Shown here in pieces: positions 25,401 to 40,400 of a stretch of 64,000 bases of DNA. The stretch covers positions 17,128,931-17,192,930 of the forward strand of contig CAIIXF020000003.1 in the NCBI GenBank assembly GCA_903813345.2, given 5' to 3'. Made by a program: the position numbers and the translations under genes. The notes beneath the pieces were generated by a model that saw only the letters and a list, made by a program, of their open reading frames with translations, had not been told where the DNA came from and ran no database searches. Position 1 is the first letter of the stretch, and every line of letters begins with the position of its first letter. Source of the DNA: Owenia fusiformis. Lineage: Eukaryota > Annelida > Polychaeta > Sabellida > Oweniidae.

Positions 25401-28400
25401 GCTAATAGCTGAGGTGAAAGATCTAGAAATTACTAAATGCAGATTTATAGTTTTCTGTATATCCCGTAAAGCCGGATCAGAATTGAGCCATAGCCTTAGG
25501 GCACACAAGCTGTTATCTAGACACAGTATTATTTATAGTTAGGTGATTTTTTGTGTTTTGGATTGCCAGCCAAAAGCTTAATTTTCCAGATGTCTTCGTC
25601 GGACCTTCTGTCTTAATTAAAAAAGATGAAACATTTAGTATGCAATCTCGATATTGTTTCGTTCAGTACACATACTAAGCCCCGGGTATTAAACCCTTGA
25701 ATAAGCTCGATCTTGAAGGATGACGTGATTACGATATTCAAAATTACTGTCGCCATTTTTTTCAGATTTTGAATCATGAGTTTTGGTCTTATTTACAAAA
25801 AATTCAAAGCATATAAGAAGTGATCAAGATGTAAGATAAAATCTTATGGATTGCTGATTATGAATTTATAGCCAGTTTAATGTCAGACATTAACGATAAT
25901 TGGAAAATTGGAGAAGTTTGAAAATATCTAGATAGCATTCTGGGAGTCAATCATCCGTGGGCAGAATCAGAGGTATTGGGAACACTGTACTGAGGTGGCG
26001 TTGGTTTGTGACCTAGGCGTGTAAAGATAAGAAAATCAACATTTTAAACAATCGTTTCATTTTAGCATATATCGCGCTGTAATTCATTAGATTTCTTTTT
26101 TTAATGCTCAAATCATGAGAACTGAAAATGCACAATAAAACTATGACGAATACAAGACATTAATATGCAAAATGTCACCACCTGCCATTTGTTACAGATT
26201 CCGAACGCCAAACGCCAAACACACCGTCCACTAGAGAGTATAATAATATTTCAACGTGTCAATATTTCAATATGTGGAGATCGGGGTGGTGACATAATTA
26301 AATATTTTAATAACATCTGAAATTAAAGGGTTTACGATATAAACATTCATATTTTATTTGATCAATCCGCTAATATTACAGACGTTCCAGGTCACGTGTT
26401 ATTCATGTTTTCGCGTACACTGGCCTTCCATCGGCGGTACCTTTTAAATTCATTCATCAAGGGAGGTAATGTTGCCGTGCCTTGTCATTGCGTGATACAA
26501 CTTCCAATCTAGGTACTTATATTAGACCATGTCCTATAATCAGGTATTGATGTTCTAATGAAGCTGATGTCTTTTGACTTAGAACCAGGCACTTTAAACT
26601 AAATGTTAGATTTTATGTTCCTAGACAGCGGGATGAGACTATGTTGTTGACTATGGGAAGCGAAATACTAGAAATAGATATTATGCCAATTAAACGTAAA
26701 GACGTAATGTTTCAAAAAAGAGATATCTTATTAATTATGGAGGTCATAAGTGTATTGATGCAATGCGATTTTCCATAATCTTTTCTAGGGCTATCGTGAC
26801 TTAACATGACACGAAGCAGGCTAGGCGTATAATAGTATTGCATCCTATCCAATTGTTATGGCCTTCAACTTTTTGTGGACGGTGTTCGGCGGTCGGCGTC
26901 TGTAACCACAACTGATTCTGTTTAGACTGAAATTTTAACGTGAACATATATGAACAATTGTCTTGAATTCCAACACATTTCTGCCATATCTATTACAATG
27001 GCAACAAATGAGTGGACTTGCAGAAGTAGTCTAAGAAGTATTATGATACGATCTGTAAAATGAAGCCCTTTGATTGGTCAGTTCATGTGCTGTACCAATC
27101 TGTATTGCTACTGAGATTGGCCATTGATCATCTCCGTATTGTCCGTATTCACCTCGGTATTCTGTATTGGCACTCGACTTCGTCTCATACCAAACAGAAT
27201 TTCTCGAAAAGAATATATACTGTATTGCACTTCAAATCATTCAATAACTTACACTCCCCTCCATAAGTTTGGCAACCTTTTTTCCCCCATTGAACTACGT
27301 GTTAAAGCCTCTTTACCTTTGAATTTTTATTTACTTAACCTGCGATGAAAATACTTATACTATTGATGGAAACGTAATTTGACTTTAATTCCAATACCTC
27401 CAAATTTTCTCAATTTTTTTCCTCAATTACAATAGGTCGAAAATTGATGATAAATTTGATGAATTTTTGAAAATCGACATTCCCATGTTAACCAATGGGA
27501 AATGGTAGGTTTGCCGCAGGTCATATGACAGAGTATTGGAAATAAAGTCAAGTTACGTTTCCATCAATATTATAAGTTATTTCATCGCCGGTTAAGTAAA
27601 TAAAAATTCAAACGTAAAGAGGCTTTAACACGTAGTTCAATGTGGGAAAAAGGTTGCCAAACTTATGGAGGGGAGTGTATACTATTTAGACTGATTCAAA
27701 TTGTTACTGTAAACATATATATAATCAATCACGTTTCTGGCAATTCTGTTACCATGGCAACAAAGGAACGGACTTGTTACATTTTGTAACCATTTGCAAT
27801 ATTTTAAGAAGTAGTGTTCATAGGGACTTGATTTTTTGTTGTCAACACACATACCACTTTTATAACATTTTGTCAGTTTCAGTTACCATGACAATGAGTA
27901 TAATGTTACCATGGAAAAATGCTATATGTCTTAAAACACTTCTCTTACATACTTTTACTTAAGAATGCATAGTCACATTGACATTGACTTGAAATGCTAA
28001 CATGGCAACAAATAAGTAACATTTTGTAACCACTAGCTATAACTTACGAGCTCAAAGGTTGTGGTAACGATTTGTCATGTTAATGCCTTGTTGTTCTGTG
28101 CTACGCTCTGCCCAATCACTTAATAAAGACAAATGTTATTGTTTTCCTCATGATCAAACTTGCTTTATTGTAAAGCCGCAACATGGGTATGTAGCATTTA
28201 TATTTTATGAAAATTGATTGCATCCATAAAATGTGAGTGTGGGGGTTTTGTGTACATAACGCTTTCATACATACGGAATCTTCTTGTTTATCTCGATGGA
28301 GCAAAAAGTAAGTCGTTCGTGATCAATATTATCCTTTGTAAAAAATTGACTTTGCACCCCAAAGAGGACTTCGTTTATGAAGTACTTTTTATTACTTAAA

Positions 28401-31400
28401 GCACAGATCAAAGATAAATAGAGTAGGCGTATATTTCCATTACTATCTTGTAATTAGCTAGTGTCATTCACAGTCTGCGTCAAGGTTTGAATTCTGTAGT
28501 TGTGAAATATGATTACTCCTTATTTAAAAATAGATTGCGATATATTATTGACTTGTGTCACTTAAATACCTGGTTCAATCACCAGACTGATTTGTTTTTA
28601 TAATTGGTATTGGTTGCTATGTAGGTAAATTTGCTGCTAAGCGTCTCAAAATCTCGCCTACGCGTTCCCACGGCAAAAGGTTTCTTTTATATACACGTAT
28701 GTCTAATGAGTCTACAAAAACTCGGTGCGGATGAGATTAGGAATCGGTGCGGAGTTTCATCATATCAGTCATTTTAGATTCGAGCTTGGGATAATTTTAG
28801 ATCGCATGCTGTGAGCTATTGTAATCGTCCACTTGTCTGTACGTCTGCCTGTCTGTCATCACATCAGTGGCTCACAACAATTCAAATGGTTCACTTTTAA
28901 AATGCGTCAATAAAAAGTCTTTAACTTCCCATAAGTCGCGTCTCAAAGCTCACCTTGTTTCAAAATAGCGGCCATTTTTATTGCCAGGAAATTAGGCTTT
29001 ATGTTATATATTTTGGTCATTAACAAGTATTTCAAAAATAATGTCGACTAACATGTTTCAGCAAAATATATAAAGACACTTTTATTGTTGAAATATCACT
29101 TTTTATGTTATAAACACAAAGTATGCATAGCGCATTAAAATTGTATAGACAGCTAAGTGTATACATGTAGGTTAACAAAATGTCTAGAAGTTTTTGCAAA
29201 ATACATTTTGAAATTTTAAAAATGACCGCCACTTATGGCTGAAAATGTCTCTTTGATCATACATTGTAACTCAAAATTATTCTATTAATTTGCTTGAAAT
29301 AGTACATTTCATTTTAAAGTTGACAGAAATGTCTCCAAATTTTAATAAAATATGTCGCAAAGATTCAAAACGAACAAGCCGTGTGAAATGCTCAATTATA
29401 TCCACATGTATGTGGTCTTAGGGTTCTCTAATAGTGCAAGTGAATATAGCTTTGGGATATCACGGCCCATCTATGGATATAGATTTAGAACCATATTCAC
29501 GAACTATTTAATTGATCTTAAAATCCCATGAGCTATTTATACACGAGGAAGTGATATCTGAACCATAGCCCCCTCCTTATACATCCTATACACACTGTGC
29601 TATGCGAAAACAACCGGTTCGGATATCATGAGCTCAAGGTGCGGATATTAACCGTCATTTTTTCATTTGCATTTTTGATATTTTATAAGCTAAGGGGTGT
29701 TGGGTACTCAATTAAAGTCATACATTTGTAGGGGATACCAATTGTGGGATCCACAGCCTTTAAAAGCGTTAGGTAAAGAGGGACTCTGATAAATCAGAAT
29801 GGGGGATACCTAATAAAAGTGAAATTTTATAATTTGTCAATAGTCGTATTCTTCATTCTTGAACGTGCACTAAGCAATCATCTTTGCTCCATAGCAAAGA
29901 ATTTGAAATTTTTGTTTATTACACAAGAGATGACCAATCGATATAATTATTTTTGCATTTTGAAAGTTATAAACATTCTTTGTGAATTGAAAGATTTATC
30001 GGATATGTGCTACCTCTAAACATGCGGTGCGGATATCGTCACTTTTCGGATGTCAGTACCGCTTGTTAAGAGATAGCACATTTTTGTTTAATGATTCCCA
30101 TTTTGTATAAAATCAAACAGAAACTTTTCAACGTTTAAAATGCAAATATAATTTGTATTGATAGGTCATCTCGATCATCAATATTGAATGAATGCTGTTT
30201 AGGCTGTGAAACAGCTGCAATTTCAAATTATTTGCTTCAGGGAGAGTATTATTGTTTGATGTGCCGAGAAGAATGAACTACACACCTATTTACACAATTT
30301 CCTAAATTAGGGAACGTGTACACAGGAATGAATATACTTTAGTACCCAACCCAATGCCTTAGTTGGTGAAATATCACGAAATCAAATTCAAATATGACCG
30401 TTTATATCCGCACCTTGCGTATATGATATCCGCACCTTGCGTATATGATATCCGCACCGCTTGTTTTCGTATAGCACAGTCTGTATAGAGTGTTACATGC
30501 AGATCCATTTGCGTCTACAACTTTTGTGTTTTCCCTTATTACAGGTGCGAGTGATTGGCTTAGCAGGATCATGGTCCCCTCTTTGGTCAGAATATGGCCA
30601 GATACTAATTGATCTACAACATTTGCAGAGACCAGCTGGAGACAGAATGACATTTCACCCTGCAGTAAGTTTGAGCTCAGAAGAGTTATGAATATAGTCC
30701 AGAGTATGGATACAATAGTTAGAGATGCAGTTTTTGCGCAAATAAACCAATACGTTTGCGCTCCAAAGAGTTATAAGAGTTCTCCGTCTTTTTAATTTGT
30801 CTTAGAATGCGCATGCGTATTACAATGGTTGACTCAAACAACTGACACAAAAAAATAAAAATAATCAAACAAAATGCCATATTAAAGAGAGAATCAGATC
30901 TCGTGAGCAGCCTAACAAAAAATTGCTTCAATTTTAGAAAATTTCTGGCTTATGTCATTCCTTGTCATGTCTATTTTCTAAAAATCCCCAAAGTGCACAC
31001 TTTATTTGAGAATGGTTACCATTCTTATCATTTGGGAGAATTTAAACATTTTCAGAAATTTTTGCACTTTGAATCCATTATAACTTCACCAATTTATATT
31101 ATATCATGAGTATTTTGGGAGATATCGTATTTGAGATTGTAAGGAATAGATGGTAGGTCAAGTGTACATGATGCTTGTAATTTTGTCACCCCCATAGATC
31201 TGATTCTGCCTTAAGTTACTCTACAGACATTTTTGCTTGCAAATGGTTTGCATTTATGTATTTATATATGCCAATATTGTTGCATGAATGATGTCATCCA
31301 CGAACTAAACTAAGTAAATTAAGAATTTAATTTTATACTCCAGGTCCAAGAAGATGAAGATGCGACTATTTCCTCCGTCGCCAGTGCCTTAGTATTTGAA

Positions 31401-34400
31401 TTGTACGACTTCATGGAACGTCATAATGTCACGTGGCTCAGTGGAATCGGTTATAGTGGTGCTACCCTGGCGGGATTATTTTCCACAGCTTCACATGTAG
31501 GTTTACAAAATTGAATTAAAATAGTTTTTTAAATAAAGACTTATAGTATGATCGTAGAAATATTGTACTTTCAAAGACCCATGACAATTTTTTAAAAGTA
31601 CCTACTGGCCTTCCACTGTTTCTGTATTCTCTAGCATATACTAGTACACTATGCTCCAAAAATCTGGTTACTTTTGAAAACCCTCGAGACCAAATTCAAA
31701 TATTGTGGATATTACACAAGCGAGTCCCATTGAATTGTTTTCTTTGAGTACAAAGGGTTCTCCAACCAAAACCAAACAGTAATAATGTGAAGAAAAAATC
31801 AAATGGATACTAAATTAGAATTTATGATAGAAATGTTCTTAATGTACTGATTTAATCACTATTTCAGGGAGAAGGGATTAAAGAAACAACATTAAGTGAA
31901 TACCTAGTCGGTGTGAAACTAGTTGACAGCAACGGCCAACTCAGGTCCTACAATATACATGAACATTCGAAACAAATGCAGGCGTTACAATGCTGCCTTG
32001 GGATGTGTGGTATATTCTACGATGTGACAGTTAAGGTATATAGCCATCTAGTTTTCAATAGCATTAGGACAAGTTCGTAGCCAGCTTTTTCCAAGGGGGT
32101 TGTCAGTTTTTGGCCTAAAATCAATCAAAAAGTGCTCAACATTTGAGTTATCCAAGTTTGAAAAATGAACTAACATAATGACGTCACTGACCAATTGACT
32201 GACCTTTAGTAGGGGAGCCAAGGGTCTCAAAGGTGCCAAAAAGTTGTTTCTATGACCACCCTAATAATAACTCATATACAAAATAAAAATTGATTATGCT
32301 AGAATATTCACTCAACCTTTCATTAGTCTCGTTCTAGGATCACCCTTAGGCATGACAACCAAAAAAAACAACATTGAATTTTGTTTTGCTTTAACAAGTA
32401 CCTTAACGATATCTTTCGAATTCGTATTTGCATTACCTCCAATATAGAACGTTCGCACACTGGCTATACCAATGGAGCGTTTCTGTTAACGCACAGAGTA
32501 CGGTCAACGCGAGGGTAACAGACGAACTTGTTGCCAAGGTTAACGTTGTATTGCAATTTTAATGGTATAAATATTTTGTATGCTGTAAAGTAGTAATAAA
32601 GTGTGACTAAAACCAACAACTTTGTCGATGAAATTAATTAAAATGCAATGCAAAAGAACTGCAATCTAAAGTGAATATAGAATTAAGTATGAAAAGTTAA
32701 CTTCAATAATATTCTGTGTTTTTTCCAATATTTTCTCTCGTTGAACCGTACCCCATGCGTTTATCTACTTTGCGTTACTGGTACAACCACTATGGTATGA
32801 CGTACGCAATATTATTATATAACATGCTGATCAAATTTACACTCCCCTCCATAAGTTTGGCAACTTGTTTCCCCATTGAACTACGTGTTAAAGCCTCTTT
32901 ACGTTTGAATTTTTATTTTTTTATAATTTATTTACTTATAATATTGATGGAAACGTAACTTGACTTTATTTCCAATACCTCCAAATTTTCTCAATTTTTT
33001 TCTTCAATTACAATAGGTCGAAAATTGATGATAAAGTTGATGAATTTTTGAAAATCGTCATTCCCATGTAATCCAATCGGAAATGGAGGGTTCGGGGCAA
33101 ATCAGAAATCAGGATATCTTTTCAGTAAAAGATTCAGCAAAAAATATTTTCATATAGAAAATTGAATTGTCTAACTTTTTTGAACACTATAAGTGATAAG
33201 TTTATTTGATGAATATTAAAGTTACAGCGCTTCAAAGTCATTTTTGAAAATAATTTTTCGTCTCCTGTGTTATTTCAATGGGAGAGGTTTTTTGAAAAAC
33301 AATTTTGACTTTAAAGCCCTATAACTTTGTTGAACCTGAAGAAACATATCAATTTTTTTTTAAATAAAGTTAGCAAATTCAATTGCCTGCCTAACTCGTA
33401 TTTTTTGCAAGGACTCGGATGGATGGATATTCTGTCATATGACTTGCGGCAAACCTACCATTTCCCATTGGTTAACATGGAAATGTCGATTTTCAAAAAT
33501 TCATCAAATTTATCATCAATTTTCGACCTATTGTAATTGAGGAAAAAAATTGAGAAAATTTGGAGGTATTGGAATTAAAATCAAATTACGTTTCCATCAA
33601 TAGTAGAAGTATTTTCATCGCAGGTTAAGTAAATAAAAATTCAAAGGTAAAGAGGCTTTAACACGTAGTTCAATGGGGGAAAAGGTTGCCAAACTTATGG
33701 AGGGGAGTGTATGTGTTTCATTTTATCCTTCACCGTGGCAGTAAAAGTGATGATAAATAATATTAAAACTGTACTTCTGAAGGATTAACCTTGGTAACAT
33801 CACGTTTGTCATTAACGGCGCTTATCGTGCATTGCTCTCAGACAGTCGTGATCAATAATGCATGACGGGCATCCAGTATATCAATTAATCAAGCTGATAC
33901 AATAACTAGGTTATTGTTTCACTAGAATACACAATACAATAGCTATATGAACAGCGCGACTACAAAAATTTTATCAACTTGTTGAAAATTGATAAATTCG
34001 TGGAACTGCTTAACTCATGATAAATACTGCCACTTATTAGAGTTTCGCACCTATTAATATCGTACAAATGTATCTCAAATAGCCTTTTGAGGTTTACAAA
34101 ACGAAAATGAAGAGGAAATGAAGATTTTTTTGAGTTAAAATGATACAGAGTGTCCCAATATTGCGCACCAGGCTATCATTTTCTGTTACATGTACCTGGT
34201 GCTAAATGTTGAATGGAATTCCACAAAGGGTGTCTTTTTCAATTTGGATATCCTGAATCTCCATACTCTTGAATTTCAGGTATATCCTGCTGCTGTTACT
34301 AGACAAAGGCACCGCTTTTGGCGCGTGAGAGACTACATCCACAACCCAGAGAATCTGAATACGATCTTGCGGGACAATATCGGCGTACGTATGGGCTGGG

Positions 34401-37400
34401 CGCCCTATTCCGGGGCAACGACCTCAGAATGGAGATACGCTGGAATTCATTCGAAACTTCCCAAATCATGGAGGACAGACAATGATCTCATGTGGATAAA
34501 GTAATGTCCCTTAATATATCAAAGTCTTCATATGTTTTTGTACAATGACAGCCTCTCTTCGTAAATCAGGATATCTCCCATCAATGAAAACAGGATTTCA
34601 GAGATTTGTTAAATCATTTTATCTTCACTTTGAAAAAAAATTTTACTATCAAAGTACTGAACTCAATTCGTTGTGGCTAATTAAAAAATTTGAAGGCGTA
34701 AAAATTCAGCATTTTTTATTTGATTTTAATTTTGCCACACTCAGTCATAATAAAAGTTGAAGGATTTTGCAGTCTTGCATAACACGCTTTGTACCTTTCC
34801 AGGCTTACTGATGATTCTAAAGAGTACGAAGACTACACGTTAGATCCTCCTTACGCTTACCCACCGCCAAGGAGAAATAGTAGAGATGTTATCAAAAATA
34901 TGACTTATCATGACACGACGCTCACTCGTGTTACTACAAACGCGGAGTCGGAATCTGGAGCGAATGCTACGAGCAAACCAAATGCCACACCAGCTCCTCC
35001 TCCGAAACATTGGCTTCAAGATGCAGCTGTACGTTTCCTTTCACATTGATATAGGAAGATAAAGAGACTTTAGTTAGCATTTGATACTTTGAAAGATTTC
35101 GCTGCTGAACTTAATGAAATATATAAAATACTGATTCATTACTATCTTCTAAAATTATTATTATTATTATTATTATTTATTTCCTTATATTGTATAATAT
35201 TACAATTACATGAAGTGGAAGACCCCCTATTGGGGATATTATCCACAAAGTAGGAAATTACAAAATGAATTGATCAAATCGCCTGTACCTACCCCCTCTC
35301 CGAGGCCTGTTCGCTCATATGGTAAGGATATGTAAAATAAAATTTTGCTTTGTGCCAGAATGAAAGGTGATGTACCTAGATTAGATACTTGAAAATTGCA
35401 AGAAACAGTATATAATTTCACACTAAAATATATTGCTGAATGGTCAAAATAATAGTGTATTGGATTGAACATATACTTCATGACAACAATTTTAATTTCA
35501 ATTTACTTTTAAATTTAGAAGGAGAGTTAATGTGTTGCAGGTCATCTGTGAGATTATTCCAGGAATCAGGTCCCTGTTTACTGATAGAAAATTGTCCAAT
35601 ATTAGTTCTAAATTTCGAAGGTCTCAGTTTTAATTGCTGTCTTGTCAGGTGTTCATGAATTTCTCTATTTGGGGTGAAGTAGTTATTAAATTGTCTCTCA
35701 TAAGTTTTATTGATGCCTTTAACACATTTAAATACATAGAGAGCAGTGTTAAGTTCAACAATTTGGAAGATGTTTAGTATGCTGGCCTCTTTAAAATAAG
35801 GGGCTGTATTATCTCTAGGCTTACAGTTATTAAAAAGTATTCTTATGAATTGTTTTTGTAATCTATGGATTTTAAGTAGGTATGAAGGTGGAACATTCCC
35901 CCAGATTATAATATTGTAATTGATGTAAGAATAAATAAGAGAGTAGTATATCGTTTTTAGTGCTTTGTAATCTAAGTTTTGTTTGACTCTATGGAGTACT
36001 GCCAAAGTCTTTGATATTTTTGTTTCAACATGTCTTATGTGAGGCTTCCAGGAAAGATGTTCATCGATAAGCACCCCTAGGAAATTACTTACTTCAGTCC
36101 TACGTATGACAGTATTGTTCATGGATATTTGGATTTTGTCATAATCAATAACTTTTTGAGGTGATTTAAAAACAAGATAGTTAGTTTTAGCAGGATTTAA
36201 AGAAAGCTTGTTGCATTTGAACCATTCACTTATAGTAGAAAGCTCATGATTTATGGTCAAGTTAAGTTGTTCAAGATCCTTACCAGAAAATAACATGTTA
36301 GTGTCATCAGCATATAAAAACATTTCAGCAATGTCAGAGGATTTGTAGATGTCATTAATATAGATAATAAAGAGGAGGGGACCTAATATAGTTCCCTGTG
36401 GCACACCAAAAGACAAATTAGCAGTATTGGAGAGAGTACCCTCAATATCAACAACTTGTGACCTATTTGAAAGATAACTTTTGAACCAATCGGAGGCAGT
36501 TCCCCGAATACCATAGTGATCTAACTTTTGTAACAAAATGTCATGATTTAATGTATCGAACGCTTTGGAAAGATCACACATGATTCCAATACAGTATGAT
36601 TTTTCTTCAATTGCCCTGCGCACAGTTTCGACAAATTTCAAGATTGCCATGAATGTGGAGTTGTCTTTTTTGAAGCCGTATTGGTGAGCATACAGGATGT
36701 TCTGTCTTTCCAAAAAATCAACAATTCTTGTGGCCATACATTTTTCATAAAGTTTCGAAAAAACAGATAAAAGAGAAATTGGTCTATAATGAGTAAAAGT
36801 GTCCATTCTGTCTTTCTTATGGATAGGTAGTACCTTGGCAAATTTTAAGTCTTCTGGGAAAATTCCATGAGTGAAAGATAGATTAATAAGATGAGTCAAT
36901 GGTTGAGAAACTAGGTCACTATGTAGTTTAATAATTTTTGGCTTGAAATCATCAGGACCTGCAGCAGAGTCTTTTAGATTAAGTAGCAACTTAGTAACTT
37001 CTTCATTATCAACAGGATTAAGAAAAATAGAGTTAACAACCTTAGGTATCTTATTTAAAAATTCATCATAAGTTTTATCAGAGTGACCTATAGCATCAGA
37101 AGAGTTTTTTCCAATATTTGCAAAAAAATCATTGAACCCATTTGCTATATCTTTTTTACCTGAAAAAGACTGATTCCTATCAAAAAATCTATTTGGAAAA
37201 GGCTTATAATTTTTTTTCTTTCTTTGCATAATTTCATTAAGTATTTTCCAAGTATTTTTGATGTTAGAAGATGCCTCAGAAAATCTGGCTTGATAAAATC
37301 TTTTTTCTGCTATTCTTATAATATGTTTCAGGCGGTTTTTGTAATTTTTATATGAAGTATTATTTTCCGGCGTAGGGTTTTTCAAATAAATTGTGTAAAG

Positions 37401-40400
37401 TTTATTTTTATTTTTACAAGACGTTAAAATACCACTAGAAAGCCATGGTTTTTCATTATTTTGAAAATGTTTGATCTTTTTTGTCCTAATTGGAAATGAT
37501 TTTTCATAAACTGATGACATTTTACTTGAAAACAAGGAGTATGCAGTATTTGGGTTATCACAATCATATACGTCACCCCAGTTAATGTCACTTAGCTGAT
37601 TTTTAAAATTAGCAATTGTTTTTTCATTAATCTGTCTAAATTTTATTTCCTTATCTTGCTGAGATTTCACTTTCTGTTCGGCAATAGCAAAAATAGGTAA
37701 ATGATCAGTTGTAGAGTCAACTATCATACCTGCTAAGGCTACATTTGGTACATTTGTATAAATGTTATCTATTAAAGTTGCTGTATGAGATGTAATTCGA
37801 GTGGGTTTGTATATAAGAGGGAGTAAATTATGAGAGAATAGCATGTTTATGTAGTCATTGGAAGAATTATTTTGTTCAACCTTAAGTAAATCAATATTCA
37901 TATCACCCATAATATAGACAAGTTTGTTTTCGGAAGTAATTTTTCGAAGTAATGGTTCAAACCTTCTATTAAAAGCATTAATATTAATATCTGGGGGTTT
38001 ATAAATGCAAGAAATGATGATGTTCCTTGAATTTGAGTTAACAATTTCAACTGTGACAGAATTACATTCATTGTGATCGAGTTGTAGGTCCGGTCTGTCC
38101 TTGCACTCAATGTCTTTACGTATGTATAAGCCTGCACCCCCACCACGATTATCTCTGTGATCAAAAAATGAATTATATTTATAATGATTACATAAAGGAG
38201 CAATGTTGTCATTCAGCCATGTTTCTGAAATTCCAATAACTGAGAAGTCTTTCTCAAACTGCGCCATTAAGCTAAAAATATTTAATTTATTGGAATTTAG
38301 ACTTCTAGCATTGAAATGTAAAACACTGAAAGAGCTCATAGATTTGTTTAATTGAGTGTTAATGTCATTTAATGATTCATGGTATCTACAAGAGGTCATA
38401 TTGTTATCTAGTTGTACATTTAATTGATTGAGGTCATCATTATCATTTTCTATTCTATTTAAGTCACGAGCATTAAATACAAAATTATTGCACTGATCAT
38501 AAACTGAGATGTCTTCAATTAATGCATTGTGAAAAGGTAACTCATTCCACAACCCTGGCACATTAAGTAACACATTAGCCAGGATCAAAGATCCATAAAA
38601 CCATATGAACAGACAGGCAGCAGGAGGGGAGAGGCACACCAGACGACATTAAAAAATTCATTCTGTAAACAGTGAGTTTACTGGCAATTGCTCTGCACTG
38701 GCATGAAAAAATTACAGTTATGCGTTAATACTCATTATAACTTGGTGTAAATGGTACCTCTGCAAAATTACATATAACGCAAAAATGACTATTAAACATA
38801 TACTATGTGAATTTATGGAAATTTAAGCTGAGAAGAAGGAAATTCTGAGATACAGTAAATGAGCATCTTACTGTCAGGTTATACATATACAGGAAATCAA
38901 AAGGTCATGGAAAGTAATAATGAGTACACATGTACTAAGCTTACTAAATATCCATGTGTATGCAATGCACAGTTCAACGAAAAGCCTCAACAACTGACTA
39001 AGAACAAAAAATAAAACAATGTTTAGGATTATATTGAAAGAAACAGCATGAATTCAATATAAGCTCAGCATATGTTCAGTGTTGTGTAATGCTTCAAACA
39101 AAACAACAACAAAGTCTCATGTTAGACTAATAATCCACTAATAATATAATAATATGATAATAATCCACTATGTGTGAAATCATAATAAAAAAAACTGAGA
39201 TGCCCATGTATCAATTAACAAATACGATCAACATAAGTTTAACTTTAACTCTGCAAACATTCAGATTAATTTTTGTTTTATTCCTAAAATACTCTTCCGT
39301 TCGCAATTTTAAGTAACCGAACATTGTGCATATTACTACGTTCTGAAGGCATCAAGGCCGCCAACACTTTCAATCTCATTTACTTTCTTGAAATCTTGCT
39401 ATTTGCAAAAGCGGAAAGAAGTGTTAATTTTCAGAATAGCATTAATGTATTATTTAACATTCATTGTAGGCGGCTGCAAAGTCGGGAATAGAGAAGTATT
39501 TCATTCGCAAAAATGCAACTTATCATCGCTCTGCGTCTGCCCTGAAGTTGGGTAGTATTGAGAGAATACACAAGCCCATATATGGCATGGGCTTCATTTC
39601 CCCGGAGAACGAGAACTTTACAATGACTGACAAGATGGCCAAGGTACACATACAGATTATACCAAAAAATGAATTTAAATTTTTTATATCAAACGTATGG
39701 AAACTATAAAGTTCACAAACAGTGGCGGTTCCGGGGTGGGCATGGGGCCCGCCCCCTCCACTTTAGTGGGCCCAGAATTTTATTTTAGTTTTTGGGCCCC
39801 AATATTTTGCAGGGCATTAGAAAAATGGGCTTTTTGGCCAATTTATCAAATATTCTGGATTCGCCACTGAAGAACCCCTCCCCCCCCCCCCGTTATTATG
39901 CATTATCTCACTTCCTTTTGTGTTTTTAATTCAAGCTTCAGAAGGTATACACTTTTCCGATTTCAATTTCCGCCGTAGTTATCATGATGGCGTCATTTTA
40001 AGAATCCCCAAAAAACAATGCATTACGCGGTCAATAGTCGAAACTATTGAACGCTCTTTGACCAATCAAAATCGAGTATTTATATTGGAATACTTACAAT
40101 AGCTAATATTTATGTTATTGTCTTTTCAGATTGTATTCTCTATTATTGAGGAAGAGATGCACCAAAAAGGAGTCATCTCTGTCATAGAAGTATTGTTCAG
40201 GTGGTTACGGACGAGTGACTCCAAGTGTTTTCTCTGCCCCAACAATTACCCGACTTCCTATGGCCCTTATGTCGTCGTTACCGAGATACTGGGGATGCCG
40301 GGATTTCCGTTTAACGATTTTTCGAAAAAAGTGAGTGTTATACGAGAGTACCGGATGATAAAAGTGAATCAAATAGAGTAGTCAAATAATTCCTCGATGA

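Noticed and set aside
31344-32035. Loss of the family HG motif (apparent ASHVG) in the oxidase
   Set aside because: Reading through the intron gives HV; correct splicing at 31496/31868 restores ASHGEG, so the motif is intact.
40131-40381. Exon 10 of the oxidase as a stand-alone ORF
   Set aside because: It is bounded by CAG acceptor and GTGAGT donor and joins in phase with its neighbours.
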